A stretch of 64,000 nucleotides of DNA from Rhynchosporium graminicola (GCA_900074885.1 FJUW01000004.1:248001-312000); one strand, 5' to 3'; positions 35,004 to 48,327 are shown, counted from the first letter of the stretch. The notes: a model not told the origin generated them from the letters alone. Numbers and translations: made by a program.

Positions 35004-36941
35004 TTATGATATCAAAGTGGTCCCCTTAGTGTTTCCAATCTCCATTTTTGCAGTTCTTGCTCCAAATTGGATCTAAACCAGTCAGAAATAAAAGTTAGAG
35101 GGAAACAAAACTTACAGCTCTCTTTTTCTCTATTGCTACAGAGTGCATTCCCAGATCGTAAGCAAGCAGCCGCAAAACCTTCTTTCCAGGTTCGATATCC
35201 GGGTCTTGCTTTTCGTCATCGGCTCCTGACTGAAACCCACACTTCTGCCAGATTGGACACTCAACAGCCCATTTGACAAGATTCTCGTCCAGAAATGGGA
35301 ACCGAGCCTCGCGGCCCCAATGAGATATTACGCGGTCGTCTCGACCAAGATTGCGTTTCCCCAGTCTATCGACATCAATTTTCAACTCGTCTAGAAGGCC
35401 TGTAAAACCTCTCCGGTTGAATGCTGTTGCGTGGCGAGTGTATCCTCCGAAAAGCTCGTCTGCACCCAAGCCAGAGAGAAGAACGCGCGCGGGCGTCATA
35501 TAAGGCACCGGGCTAGCATCTAAGCTCGAGAGTGCTGTTCCGACACCTCGCGAGGCGAAGTATAATGCATAAGCTATCGAGAGATCCATCTCAGTGTTGT
35601 GTGGGGAAATGAGGCTTGTGACCTGTGCTTTGTGAGCGATGGTTTCCGAGTATGGAACGTCAACCTGCATTTATTAGCCAAAGTCTACCGATGATTATTG
35701 CCGATTCTCACTGTAACAAATCGCCAGACTCGGCTCGGACACACAGTCTGTAGTTCTGCAAACGCCTTCCTCCCAGTCGCTCTATCCGGACAAATTTCAA
35801 AAGGAGAGAAATCGAGCGATGGTTCGTCTGCCAAAGTAGACATTGGTTGAGATCCAACTATTGATCCCTTGCTAGACGTCTTCTTCCGCTTTGCAGCGTC
35901 ATTTTTCGCAGCTTCAACGACTCTTGGGTTCTCAAAAGCAACGTTCAACAAGTCAATATGCTGATCGCCCGGGAGATGATCGTGCGCTATGCGTGCCAAA
36001 ACAGTGCAGTCAAGACCACCGGAAAACAAAATAGCCATACGAACATGAGGATTGTAGCCAGAGACAGGAGGCAAAGGGATATTCTGAATCCTTAGCTTTA
36101 AAGACTCACTCAGGTGATGACGAAGCTTTCCAACAGATTCCGATTGGCCATTCAAAACGGACATCTCTGAAGGAATAGACACGTTGAACAGGCCTAAAGT
36201 CATTTCCTGTGTTGTGTCAGCTTCAACCAACAGCTGTTTGCCGAGTGGCCTGAACAAGCTACTCACCGAGACATCAAAGTCTACCGTCGTCCAGGCATGT
36301 TTAAAGATGGGTGCAATTGCTGTAATTGAATGCACGGTAGAGTCCTTAGAGCCTAAGGTGCTTGGCTCAAAGGAAAGCTGGTAAATAGCATCTGCTTCAA
36401 CCTCCAGCCAGGAGCCTTTATTGCCTGGAATGCTGGACAATTCAAATGTGCCTGACTCAACATCGTTCCTGTAAACAAGAGAACGACGTCCAAGACGATC
36501 TCGACCAAAATACATCTGGGCGTGTTTCTTGTCCAAGTATACAAAAGCAAAAGGACCAGATATGCTCTGCAGGACTTTGAGAATAGCAGTGGTAGAATCC
36601 CTCGTAAGCTCTGTAAAAGAGCTTCCTTGAAGGAGCAAGTCGAACACAGCTTGACCGTCATTACCTATGACTGGGCTTGATCCAATCTTCCAGGCTTCAC
36701 CATTCCAGCACAGCGTTGAGCCGCTTGATGCATCTACAAAAGGTTGAGCTGTGACATGGCCACCCCTCAGAGCTAACACTGTCGACAAAACTGAGACGTG
36801 ATACGAGATTCCATCAAGGATATCAACTTGCGTCTGACAATCTCCAGTGTGATCCGGGCCCCTCTTGCAGAGTAGACGCTTCAAGTCTTCACTTGGTACT
36901 TGGAATCCTGACTTCGAGATGGTGGCATGGATTCCGCACAT
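35004..36941 (-). CDS. asparagine-synthetase-domain protein (ASNSD1/YML096W type)
   Basis: Three exons, 35712-36941, 35116-35664 and 35004-35072, encode 615 residues. It begins MCGIHATIS, so Cys2 can be the nucleophile of an N-terminal Ntn-type glutaminase domain; KRGPDHTGD follows at about 26-34. The ATP-pyrophosphatase loop is FSGGLDCTVLAR at about 310-321, with Cys where asparagine synthetase B has Ser (SGGxDS). Further motifs are LLSGLGADELFGGY and GREARFPFLDENLV. The last exon adds only 22 residues (IQFGARTAKME...), an easily missed end that matches the family's QFG-R-AK motif. This is the divergent asparagine-synthetase-domain family, whose physiological reaction is not settled, rather than the main asparagine synthetase. 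Introns use GTGAGA and GTAAGT donors. Confidence 0.92.
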
Positions 36942-37712
36942 CTCAGAGATATGATGAACTCGGAGGTTGGAATCCTTTCTTCCAATCCTACGAGCTCGAT
37001 TGCATCTTTCCGGCCAGCTTGAGCGATGTTGAAGCTGGTTTTAGGGCGAAGTAGTAGAAGAGATATGAAAATGCACCTGAGCCTCATCTAAAGAGTGAAT
37101 GACGGGTGGGTCTTGGCTGGTGCTTCTGGTAGCGCGATGCGGCCGCTTCACCTTTCAAGGTTCGGTTTGGGTTTCTGTCTTGCCTTGCAGCTTATAAGTA
37201 TCTCTGGACGCCATAAATATGTTCGATGTATCGATAAATCGTGTCACTTCTTGCCTGTCTGAGATCTCATGTACAACTATGTCTTCTATCAATTTTTCAT
37301 ACTAGATTTTAAGCCAAGCCAATAAATGCATTGTTGGTAATCGCAAGCTTGGTACTGTACTATACTTTGTACCTAGCTAGGTAGAGGCGCCTTACAAGCT
37401 CGAAGCTGTTGCTGGGGTTTATAATTATTTAGGTTCGCTTGAGACATGCTACGTTCTTCAATGTAACCAGACGAACTGCAAAATACAGCTAACGTTCAAC
37501 ATTACTCACCCAAAATCCATCGTCTAAGATAGCAAGGTGTTTTTCGTTCCCCTGATGATCGAAATGCAGACCTTCTAATAGTTTGAATTTCCTATCTGGT
37601 GCATTTACGCAGCGATAGTTTACCGCATCCGTGCTTAACCAAAACATACCCCGCCAACACTGTATATCGCAAATACCACAACCAGACGCCTTGAACAGGC
37701 GCTGCAGTGTGT
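36942..37712. other. divergent promoter region, ASNSD1-like / VPS9
   Basis: 770 bases between divergent start codons. It contains a GTACCTAGCTAGGTAG palindrome near 37370. An 81-codon minus-strand frame inside (37489-37734) has Cys and Trp residues but no recognisable domain and overlaps the VPS9 start, so I did not call it. Confidence 0.5.
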
Positions 37713-40365
37713 ATGTCTCCTCCCTTCGAGCCAACAGAAGCCATCAGGACTCCAGATGACCTTCTGCAAGAACTACCAAGAGCAGTGGAAGCTCCCAATG
37801 CGGACAATGTCGAGAAGTCGGAGTTTCACCAACAGCCGAGCCAGGTCAACGCAACTGCCAATGCCAAAGAAGACCCCAGTGAGCCAGCGATAACTCAACA
37901 AGACCCAGAAAATATTCAAGAAATCGAAACTAGAGCCGCAGATGGCGGGGAGAGCAGTCAGAAGGAGTCTGTAGACGTGGACGTGATGGACGAAGAAACT
38001 CCCCAACGCCTCGTGGCAGGAAAACAGGACGAAACGACACCCTTCTACGACCATATGGAATCCTCGACCTCGACATTGAAGCCCGGATGCACATCTGCGA
38101 ATCAATCTGTGGCTCGACATCTTTCTCAAGACAACAAGCCGTACCTCGATCCTACTCCGAAAACGCCCTATTCCTCTCAGCCGCCCTCACGCTCTACTTC
38201 CAACGTCGTCCCGATTCCTCAGATCTCTAGGCCCAAAGAAGCACCAGAGAGATCTCCGACAAGATCTGATGCTGGGTTTGACGAGAAAGCGTCTGCAAGC
38301 GGGGATGAAAGGGAGCATTCGAGGTCAGAGATACAGACAATAATGGACCAGTTTAGCGAGGAAGGACAAGGGCCTGGACATGAAGAAGTAATGTCGCCCA
38401 GATTGGAGTTTGCTGGACCATTACTGGGTAGTCCTATCCAGCATCCCCCTCGGAAATCTAGCCTCGAGCCACTGAACGCCGGGTTTACAAGTGCTGGACA
38501 GAGCATGCAAGACCTACGAATTTCATCTGCTTCTTCTCAGCAACAGTCTAGGGATCCGACTGATATTGGACCAGCGGTGCCCCCAAAACCAGGTTCTATT
38601 CGAAGTTTTGGACCTTCAATGGCGAATGATGACCGATATCAAAATGTAGACTCTCCAATGTCACCTCCGTTACACAGACCTCCGCCGCCTGAGCCAGAAC
38701 CAGAACCCGATCTTCCCTTTGATTTTCATCGGTTCTTGGAGCAGCTTAGGCATCGTACAGCCGACCCTGTAGCTAAGTTCTTGCGATCATTTCTACAGGA
38801 ATTTGGTAAGAAGCAGTGGATGGTTCATGAGCAAGTTAAAATTATAGGCGACTTTCTGTCTTTCATCACCAATAAGATGGCTCAATGTGAAGTTTGGCGC
38901 GAAGTGTCAGATGCTGAATTTGACAACGCTCGTGAGGGCATGGAGAAGTTAGTCATGAATAGACTCTACACGCAGACTTTTTCACCGGCAATTTCACCAC
39001 CGCAACCTATTCCCGGCTCAAAGTCAAAGAGGAGAGGAGGGGAGCGCTTGATGGGCCCAGGGAGGAAAGGCCAGCATCAAGAAGATGTTGAGCGTGATGA
39101 GATCCTGGCTCAGAAAGTCAGTATATATGGCTGGATCAAGGAAGAACATCTGGACATCCCAGCGGTAGGAGACAGCGGAAAACGTTTCTTGATTTTGGCT
39201 CAGCAAGGTAAGTCATACACACGTCTCCAATTCCGGATTTCCATAATAATCCGGGTTAGAGCTGCTCAAAATCAAGACCTACCGGGCACCTAGAGACAAA
39301 ATCATATGCGTACTGAATTGTTGCAAAGTTATATTTGGTAAGATATTCCTCCCGGCTTCTTGTAATTCCGCTAACTCGTTATAGGTCTTCTCAGACATTC
39401 CAAAGCCGATGGATCGGCCGACTCATTTATGCCTCTTCTGATATATGTCGTTCTCCAAGCGAATCCTGAGCATATGGTTTCCAACGTCCAGTATATCCTC
39501 CGCTTTCGGAATCAAGACAAACTTGCCGGAGAAGCAGGTTACTACTTGTCATCACTGGTAATTCCTCAGACTCTTTGCAGTTGGTTGACCTAGACTAAGC
39601 CTCAACAGTTGGGTGCTGTCCAATTTATCGAAAACCTGGATCGAACCACATTAACTATCTCGGACGAAGATTTCGAAAAGAATGTAGAAGCAGCAGTATT
39701 TGCAATCGCCGAAAAGCACCAGGCAGAAGAGAAGATAGTAGACACCGTACCAACCCAACTTGCCGAGAAATCAACACTAAGCCGACCTGAAGTAACATCT
39801 CGACACTCCATGGAAGGCGAATCATCGATACCAAGGAAATCAACATCTTCAAACGAGTACGAAAGCGGCGATGGCGGACTCGATGAGAAATCCGCAATGA
39901 GTGGTCTCTTAAGTACAATTCAACGGCCTCTATCATCCATTGGGCGAATTTTTTCCGAGGAAGGATCTTCGTCTCAGTCCGGACCGGCGAGGACACCTTT
40001 ATCTGGCAATACACCTCGCATGACTCCTCCTCCAAGAGCCTCCACGGATACTCCGCAAGGTTTGCCCCGAGTGCCTACTGCTGGAGATCCCCACCGCGGA
40101 CGGTTGAATGCTGAAGATGCTGCTGCGAGGCAAGCTAGTGCTGAAGCTGCAGAAGCGCACCGGTTGGAGCGCGCTGAACATGCGAATGTTGTCGAGACAC
40201 TTGCGGGCATGTTCCCAGACCTGGATAGGGACATAATTAGTGATGTTGTTACACAGAAGGAGGGAAGGTAAGCCAGAACTCTTCTACATACGCTAGACTT
40301 TCCGTAGACTAATAAATTCCAGGGTTGGTCTGGCAGTCGATGCGTGCCTTGCATTGAGTTCTTAA
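37713..40365 (+). CDS. VPS9: VPS9-domain Rab5-family GEF with CUE domain
   Basis: Five exons, 37713-39207, 39260-39337, 39385-39557, 39609-40267 and 40323-40365, encode 815 residues. The first 330 residues are a disordered Ser/Pro/Glu-rich region. The helical bundle starts near 352 (DPVAKFLRSFLQEFGKKQW), and the catalytic VPS9 core covers about 520-600 (SFMPLLIYVVLQANPEHM, LRFRNQDKLAGEAGYYLSSL, GAVQFIENLD), with the Asp/Tyr-type pattern of Rab5 exchange factors. A CUE ubiquitin-binding domain closes the protein (about 777-815: LAGMFPDLDRDIISDVV, VDACLALSS); its last 14 residues lie in a separate small exon. In yeast Vps9 activates Vps21 on endosomes and is needed for vacuolar sorting, and the CUE domain binds ubiquitin. 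The ATG at 37713 is the first usable start in frame. Confidence 0.93.
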
Positions 40366-41486
40366 GAAGCTCACTTTGGGGTACAAGGGCAAAAGAAAGC
40401 AATTACGTGCTGTGGTCCCAGGGTAAGGCTTCTCATGTCGATTTTGAGCGTAGCATCGGCGTTGAAGTTTCTAATATCCCATCGTATCCACATGGTTACG
40501 ATGGCTGGCAAGGGTCAAGTAAGACCAATACTTGGGATGCACCTAGAATATTTGAGATCAGACAAGAACAGATACAATAATTAGCATAATTATAGCAGTC
40601 ATGATATCATGAAGTGTCAAGTCACTTGTAGAAACAAAGGTCTTACTCGAACTTACCAACAATCTTCCCGTATGAGCAAGGTAAACTGAGCATCGCCATT
40701 GCTGAGAACCCTTCTCAACAACCTCCGCGATGTCGCCTCCGTAAAGTTACTAACGTAATCATCCAAGTGAAAGTGAAATCTACGTCCCTCACTCCCCTCA
40801 GGCTCTTCAATTCCTCATCCTGGCCCTTCTCTCTCTATCACTATGAATCCATCCCCTTGCAAATCATTCTTCGGTTCTCACACTACTCCATCACAACTCA
40901 AACTCAGCATTTCATCCATATCCCTCTTCTCTATCTCCCTGCCAACTTATTCACAGCTATGGCCTTTGTCCCTCTCCATACGCCTTCATCCCCCCGCTCT
41001 CTTCGAAGAATAACTCGTACAACACCAGCCTGTCAGTCAGTCAGTCAGTCAGTCAGGCAGTCGAAAGAAAGCCGAGGAATTTGACCATCCGCCTCCGTCT
41101 CCGACGAAGTGATTCTGCAAGCTCGTTCGCTGGAATTCCATCGCTCAATCCAAGATTGATTATCACTCACAGACAGAAGAGAAAGTCCTCAAAAGCTTAC
41201 TTGTGTGACTTTTGGATCATTACTAGGTGGTGTAATGTCATGAGATATTCTCACATATGATTGGAAAAGTCGAGTTGCGATGGTCAAACAATGCATACCC
41301 ACCTAGCAGATTAACACTTCGCCCAGGACGAATTTCCACCTCCTCACAGTGCAAGGCGGTGTACCAGCGGGAAGAGTAGTTATTATGCAAGTATTATGCA
41401 TTACGCAGAACGCGTTTCTATATTTATATGTCACGTCAATTTACAGTATTCCAGAACCGTATCGTATCGTATCCAGGGACTCTTCT
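40366..41486. other. convergent 3' flanks with CAGT microsatellite
   Basis: 1.1 kb between the VPS9 stop and the next gene's stop. It holds a CAGT tandem repeat at about 41032-41063. A 105-codon plus-strand frame at 40767-41084 is Ser/Phe/Leu-rich and runs into that repeat; I do not support it as a gene. Confidence 0.5.
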
Positions 41487-44002
41487 TTACTCCACCTCCT
41501 CTTCAACCTGTTCAAACTCAGCATTATCGGTGACGTTCAGCCTATTCATATCCTCCTCAACTCCACTAGCTCTCGCCTTGCCCTTCGTAACAGAAGATGA
41601 TTTGGAAGTAACCTTCTTTTTCTTCTTCGTACCGGATGCTTCACCACCTAAGGGCGCGTCTCGAATCCAGCGCACAATAGCTTGAGCCCGGTCGGTACTA
41701 ATAGGATATTCCTTTCCATCCTCCTGGGCCCAACGTTTAGGCAATTCTCTTCCTTCCGCTTTCCTAGCCTCCTCTTCCTGTCTCCTCTGTCTCGCCGCAA
41801 CAGCAGCGTGGAAACTCGCTTCGTCGTGCACGCGATCATCTTCAAGAGCTTCCATGATAGCTTGCTGCTTCAACCGTTCTTTCTTCTCGGCTGGGGTTTC
41901 TTTCTGCTGGTTAGGAGGCGCCTGGCCCGGGAGGGGTGCGGGCGTGCAGAGAGATTCCCACGGCTGAGAGAGTTGGATCCAGTTGTCGCTACGGCGGAGG
42001 ACTTCTATCCAGTCTGCTCGGCTGGGAGAGCGGGCGGCTTGAAAGATAGGGTAGCCGTCACAAACGCGCGCGAGTCGAGCGACCATGTGTGCGTGGCGGA
42101 GGAGTTCTCGAGCTGAAGTCTGAACAAGACAGTGGCAGAGGAGGAGGGAGTGCAGGGCATCAGTCAAGAGGGGGTGGTATGTTAGGGCTTCGTGACAGTC
42201 GGTTTGAGCGAGGATGGCTTTGGCGGTCTCGTTCTGAGTAGCCTGTATTTGCTGCTTAGTTGTAAGGGTAGTGGCAGTCTCCGGATACGGTGGGAGATCT
42301 GCCGGAGGTGTAGCTGAGAATAGAGCTGACATCTGATGTACGACTGGTGATGGCAATGATGGGTATTCAGACCGGTTGGGGCTCGGTTGTGGACGATCAC
42401 GTTTGCTGTATCCATTGTGAGGTATAAGGGCATCAGATAGCTGACCATTGCTCAAAGAGGAATTACTGTCCAGATTGAGTTTGCTATAGTTCTGGGGTCT
42501 TGGGATCTTGAAGCCATTCGTATCTTGATTTACTTTGCGAATGAACTCCTCAGTGATCTCGGCAGGAAGACCTGGTGTATAATCGAAATGTGACAGATAC
42601 GAGACATAGTCCCTCAAAGCTCTCTTAGCATTAGTCTTGACGATCTTTCGAGCATCAAGACGTCTGCGATGCGCCTCTTTTTCTGCTGGAGTCATCTCAG
42701 GCGCCTCTGCTGGTTTGGCATCGCCATTTGTTTGGCTAGCTTTTACCCCATTGGTTCCGTTCCTGACTCTCGAGGGTAGTGCTTCGCTAACATGCTGGCA
42801 TGCAATGGTCAAATAAACCCCAGCCCGGTGGAAAAGAAGTTGAGTCTCAAGGCTGCTTGGGTGGTCTTCCTCGTCTAGCTTGATCTCCTCCTTCCACCTG
42901 CTATTGCGTTGTGCCTCAGCAGCTGCTTCACTAGCCAATTGAAGCTGCTGACGTCCAGCCTTGTGTTGATTCTGGTAGTATCTACAGACTTGCAAAGAAG
43001 CCGTGAGGTCCTGCGCTGCACCTACAAAATCATCCTTGAAAATCTTCGTAACTGCTCGTGTTCTCAAGATCTCCGCCTCATTCGGTCTCTCTGCAATGAC
43101 TTCATTCAGCGGTTCCAGACTCGTACATTCAGCCAAGTGTCTCGAAGGGATCCTTTCGTGGAAGAAATGCACGTATTTCGCATCGGCATCTAGAGGGTTT
43201 CTTTGCAATACGAGATGTGCCACGTCCTCGAGTGTGGAAGCAGATTGCATAGTCGCAACACTACACGCAATCTCGTCAAGATGATATGCCTTGGAGAGTT
43301 TCTGCGTAGCCTGCTCTCGCATTCTATGTTTCCTTTCCCTACTCAATTTTGCATTACCTCCTCCACCGCCGAGTCCTAAACCCAGGGCCGCCCCGCCATT
43401 TCCCAGAATTCCATTGCCAGCGTTTAGGGAGTTTGTGAGGGATGAAGAAGTCACTCCACTCGCTGCTCGTACGGCAAGATTGGTGGCATCGTCGACCAAT
43501 TGGCGGATCTTGAGGAGATCGAAGAATACCGCGGGATCGATGGGGCGTGGACGGGGGAGGTTAAAGTTGTTGTTTGCGAGACTTTCGAGGACTTCTGGGG
43601 GCAATTGAAGCCATGGTCCATGGAATGAGGAGATGTACCGCCAATGCCTAGTAACAGATTAGTAGTTGAATTGCTTAAATAAAAGAAGGAACCGCGTTTG
43701 AAAGTAAAACTCTGGCGCGTGGATAGCATTCGAAGTATATTGGGGATGTACTGTAAGAAGCGCTCGAGCGCAATACAGCTGTGCAAAGAACAACCGAAAA
43801 TACGAAGGGTATTGCACTTTTAATCTTGTGTAGGTATTTGGAAAACGTACTTATTACGACAGATAATCAGAGCAGACGTGGAAGGCTGCGCTGCTTTCGC
43901 AGGCTTAGGGTTTGGTGCTGAAGTTGTAGCTGCAGGTACATTTGGAGGAATTGAGGCTTCCGCAGATTCGCCAGCCTCGCCCTTACTCTTCTTTTTTGCC
44001 AT
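41487..44002 (-). CDS. conserved helical-repeat protein, function unknown
   Basis: Two exons, 43851-44002 and 41487-43647, joined by GTACGT...CTAG, encode 770 residues. The N-terminus is Lys/Ala/Pro-rich (MAKKKSKGEAG) and then reads CRNKHWRYISSFHGPWLQLPPEVLESL across the splice junction, which confirms the model. Residues of about 140-260 have alternating helices resembling tetratricopeptide repeats (ADAKYVHFFHERIP, NEAEILRTRAVTKIFKDDFVGAAQDL). A Gly-rich linker (about 100-115) and a Lys-rich patch with an acidic tail at the C-terminus (EFEQVEEEVE) flank the helical parts. I do not recognise a named family and assign no function. The gene is probably well conserved in filamentous ascomycetes, given the clean frame. 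Confidence 0.82.
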
Positions 44003-44852
44003 ATTTGTGGGGGATATTGGTATTTGTAGATCGAGTATGTTTAAGGCAAATAGCAATTCATTGCTGCTGTATTAGATATCTGTGTTGTCAGACCGAGCCT
44101 TGAATGCTCAAAAAATGTGAGGTAGTCGCGCCGGCAATGGGTCCAGTTTAATCCGTCGTTCATGCGACTAGATACAAGTATACAATAATAACAGGTGAAG
44201 TAGCTGTGGTTGACGACCTCGATATTATGATTCCTTCTTTTTAATAAGACTGTGAGCAGAAATCAATCCACCTGAGATTAGACGAAATAATTTTTGCGAA
44301 GTTTTCTTCATAGCCTCCCTGCCGGAGCTTTTTCTGTGATCACAAGAGGCAATTCGAAATTGTATTGACTTATGAATCTTGGAGCAGATTAATTCACAGC
44401 CACTATCGGCCTCAAAATCACTCGAGCACTCCATTTGAGGACCTTCATAGAGTTCGAATCCATAGTAGGTGGTGTGATTCTTTCGCTAACGTTCGCATCT
44501 CCAGATATCTGATACGCGCCCTTGGCTCAAACCCATGATTTATAGCTTCGCAGCAACGCCTGTATAGTCGCCTTCAAACTCCCATGCTACCTAGGTACAT
44601 ACCAGTCCCCCCTAACACGCACCTAAGTTATATCTGTAGCAAGCAAAATTTCACGCCAAAGTTCAGCACAAGTCTCCCTGTTCAGCCTACGGCACTCCTA
44701 TAGGTGGTCATTCCCAGAATCCGATGAGAATCTGACCAGTGAGCACTCCCGCATCACTCTTGAGGCCACACCAATCTATGGCTCAAAAGGTTAAACTGGA
44801 TCTCTCGGCTTTGAATTGAATTGAATTGAATTGAAGTGGAATTGGATTGGAT
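44003..44852. other. intergenic with TTGAA repeat
   Basis: 850 bases. It holds the promoter of the helical-repeat gene (minus strand) and the 3' flank of the downstream transcription factor. A TTGAA tandem tract lies at about 44813-44851, touching the transcription factor stop codon. CTACCTAGGTACATACC occurs at about 44587. A 69-codon frame (44225-44434) is not supported. Confidence 0.5.
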
Positions 44853-47435
44853 TCAGAGCTTATTGGAATTTTCATACCCCTGCATGAATTGGTCAATTTC
44901 AGCTAGGCCATCTGTCTCGAGACTCTCCATCAACTCAATTTGTTGTTGCTGACTGAGACTTCCATTCCTCATGTCGGTGTCGTAACCTTGGTTTCCAAAA
45001 TAATCAGAACCAAAATTGAGATGTTGAGTTTGCATAAGATATGCAGGGTCGGCGATTATCGGCTGCTGCATTTGCGGTGGAGGTAGTGGAGAAGCTGGCA
45101 TTTGTTGCTGTTGGCCAAAATTCACTGGATTCCAGGCATTGGGAAGGTCGTGTGTCTGAGTGAGCTCCGGAGGAAAGTAGCTGAAGCGACGATCTGTTTG
45201 CATCGTCGAGTTACTAGCAAAGATAGAACCTGACCTGAAAGAGGGCTGTGGAGGAGGGAAAGTAGGTCCGTAGTCGAAATTGCTAATAGGTTCTGATTCC
45301 TGGTCAAATACGTTGCCGAACTGAGGGCGTGGCGATTGAAATTGCTTCGAGGAGTACGCCACTGAGCTCGCAGTAATGCTGGAGGTTTCCGACGCTGACG
45401 GAGAGTTGGCGTCTGTGAGGGCTGGAGATGTCACTGAAAGGGCAGAAGATGGACGCAAGTAATTGTTGGCATCGTAGCTTTTGAGGCATGCTTTTGTCAA
45501 TTTTGAGTACAGTTGAGAAGCAGCTCCAGTCCCTGGCCAGCGTTCTCTACACTTCAAAATGATATCGAGAGCTATCTCAACGTTTTCTTCCAGCTCCTCT
45601 TTTGCATGAAGAGCACGCACCTCTGGGTATGATATTGACCACAATATTGTGTTCACTGCTTGGAACAGGGTCAAAACAAATATCCAGGTAATGTCAACCA
45701 TCGCAGTCTCCATTTGCTTGCTGAGACTCTTGATGTTGGTCGAAGAAGCATCATAGCACATCATGGCGGAGCGGACGGAAGGTTTTGGAACCTGAGGGGA
45801 AGGGCGAAGGAGAGTTACAATCATAGTCCTATGCCTACCGATGAACCTGTACACCACAATATCAACGTCAACTTCATTACAATTCTCTGAGAATGACAAA
45901 GCCTACCAAGGTTTACTCCAAGGTGGACTTGAAGGGCAAGCATCAACCCAATCTTGCAGCTTTTGTTCCATCTGAGTGTACCAAGGATGGTCTTCGCTCC
46001 TTGGCTCCGGGCGCTTCTTCTGATAGAGCACTCGCCTGATCTCGCCTTGGAGAAGTCTCATTCGAAAAAAGTGTATAGCAACGGTCTTCTTTTCGGAGAT
46101 AGGCCCGGGTAGGATTCCTTCAGCAGTAATATATTCATCGTCAACTGGCTCAAAGAATCCCACATCAATATGGTCCTGGCCAGTGGCAAAGGCATTGGGG
46201 CGGCCCATGCTATGAGAAAGACCAAATTCCATCGACAGTACTATCCACGAAAGGCGACGGCGCATGTCCATTTGGAGGGGATTTACCAGACCATAAGACA
46301 CTCCGGCCGTAATGGTCTTCTCTTCCGTCAATCCCAGCTGTTGGCAGAGTCTAGTTGCCAAGCCTACAATGTAATAGATAGCGGTCCGAGTTGGGGTGAG
46401 TAGAGAATATAGTGCAACCAGCACCAAGCACTGAAGTGTTTTGATATCCTTTGGGCGAATAACCTCTTCCATGTATGCCATTGCGGCTAAGTAATAACTG
46501 TCTGCCAGTCCAGCATATTGTGGGTCTAATTTCTGCATGGCTATCGCAAGCATCATCCGAACAACGAAATTCTTGTAAGGATCATTACTGCCATCGAAGA
46601 CTTCTTGCATGTCCTTTTGCAACGTTGGCTCATGCAAAGTAGGCATCAGGTATTGAGCTACAACAAGTAAGATCTCCACGCCTTACATTCTCGAATGGGG
46701 AAGGTCCTCGCCAATGTCACTGACCTTTTTGATTGAAGACTTCCAATAGCTTGTCTGCCACTAAACGACTAGGTAGACTCAATGCTGGTACGGCACTTAT
46801 CATGGGATATGACTTCTTTCGTCCTGTCGATGCTTCTGGCGATGGCATGGGACTTCGCCTGTACCGGACCTCAGGCACCAATTCACGGATACTCCTCGAA
46901 TCCGTGTACTTTTTTGCCTCTTCCATCACTAACCTTGTCATTGCTATGCCACTCGACGGCCCCAGAAATCGTGGCGTCTCATCGTCTTCGTCCAAGCGGA
47001 CCAGTCCCCCGGGCCGTACAATGTCTTCCGTATTATGCGGCAATCCTTCTTCTTCTGTGTACTGGCCGAGCTCATTTTCCAAAGCCCTCACTTTGTCCTG
47101 AAGCCGAATCACGTACGTCCTCGAGATCTTCTTTCCCTTGATCGTGTCAAAGTACTCGCAAATTGCTCCAGCCCGTTCGCAAGGTAAACATCGTGGTAGG
47201 TTGGGATCGCACCTCGTTTTCCTCTATTGTGACTTAGTGATCGAACAACTTGTGCATCGTCTCAAAATGAGCGGCTACACACCTGGCGACAGCGACAGCA
47301 TGCCGTCAAAGTATGTGCGATGCGAGGAGAATGGTCGTCGCTTTCGTGGCTGCTCTCCCTAGCACGTATCGACTTTGCTTCCCTAGCTTTACTGACAGTG
47401 CTCTGGGCCTGCCGGAACAGGTCTGCGGCGTCCAT
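44853..47435 (-). CDS. Zn2Cys6 transcription factor 1
   Basis: Four exons, 47283-47435, 46725-47223, 45907-46657 and 44853-45846, encode 798 residues. The binuclear zinc cluster is at 46-73 with the spacing C-x2-C-x6-C-x6-C-x2-C-x6-C; the first two cysteines (TACCRC) lie in exon 1 and the rest (RKTRCDPNLPRCLPCERAGAIC) in exon 2. A linker and short coiled coil follow (RLQDKVRALENEL). The fungal-specific middle homology region spans about 260-500 (LAIAMQKLDP, DIKTLQCLVLVALYSL, ATRLCQQLGL, RRRLSWIVLSMEFGLSHSMGRP). The C-terminal third is Ser/Gln/Pro-rich and probably an activation region. Such proteins bind DNA as dimers at CGG-containing sites in the nucleus. The target genes cannot be told from sequence. 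It diverges from a second Zn2Cys6 gene. Confidence 0.91.
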
Positions 47436-47810
47436 CGGCACTCAACGCTTACAACTCTCTGTTTGAGTTGGAGTGTGTGCTTGGTGCAACGCTTGAATTC
47501 AATCACATCATCGTCAAACGAGGCTTGTCGCGGAGGTCTTCCTGCCCTGCTTGCGCCTTTTTGCGCAAGGCTACAGAGATGGTAGAAAGGAGTGAGCCAA
47601 ACAACAACTGTGATTTCGAACCTTTCTATCACAGTCCAGACAGTGAACGACGGAGTCTGGATATAATCAGGGAATGTCTGGGATAATACGATTTGACGAA
47701 AGTCCGTCCAACGTCGAGGTTGTGTGGACTACAATGCAGGACAATAGGGTGCAGATGCGCAGAGGGTGCCCGGGCAATGGGGTGGTGGGATGGTATGGAG
47801 ATAAGCTGCA

Positions 47811-47842
47811 GGGATAGGATGGGATAGGACGGGATAGGATGG
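47811..47842. repeat. GGGATAGGAT decanucleotide repeat
   Basis: Three near-identical units of GGGATAGGAT with one T-to-C change. Confidence 0.8.
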
Positions 47843-48327
47843 CAGTTCGTTCTTAACAGATGTTATTACTGTACCTTAGCTTCTATTCCCAAGGTTGAAA
47901 GGTTCGATGCGAAAGTCAGGAAGAGCGAAGCTAATCGAAAGAAATGATCAGCGGTGGGTAGGTGGAAATGCCTCAAATGCAGTGCTCTGTTCTGTACTAT
48001 ATAGCCTATCTAGATTAGGTTTCTTCGTATAGTATTATAATATATCTAGATCTAGCTAGAATCTTAGGTTATAGTTGCGTAGTATATTAGTCTAGTATAG
48101 TACCTATAGGTAAGTACTAGTCAGTAGTAGATATGAAATATCCTTTTAAAAATAAATAAAGATAAACTAAGAAGGGATCTTTCTCTCTCTATAGGTCCCC
48201 GATCAATAGAGAGAAGAAGAGCTGAAGAGACTATCACTATCCATCTATCCATCTATCCATCCTTATAGTCTCTGCCTGTTGGGCTAACGAGCGAGTCAAG
48301 CTTGAATGTATTAGGTTCTTATCAGGA

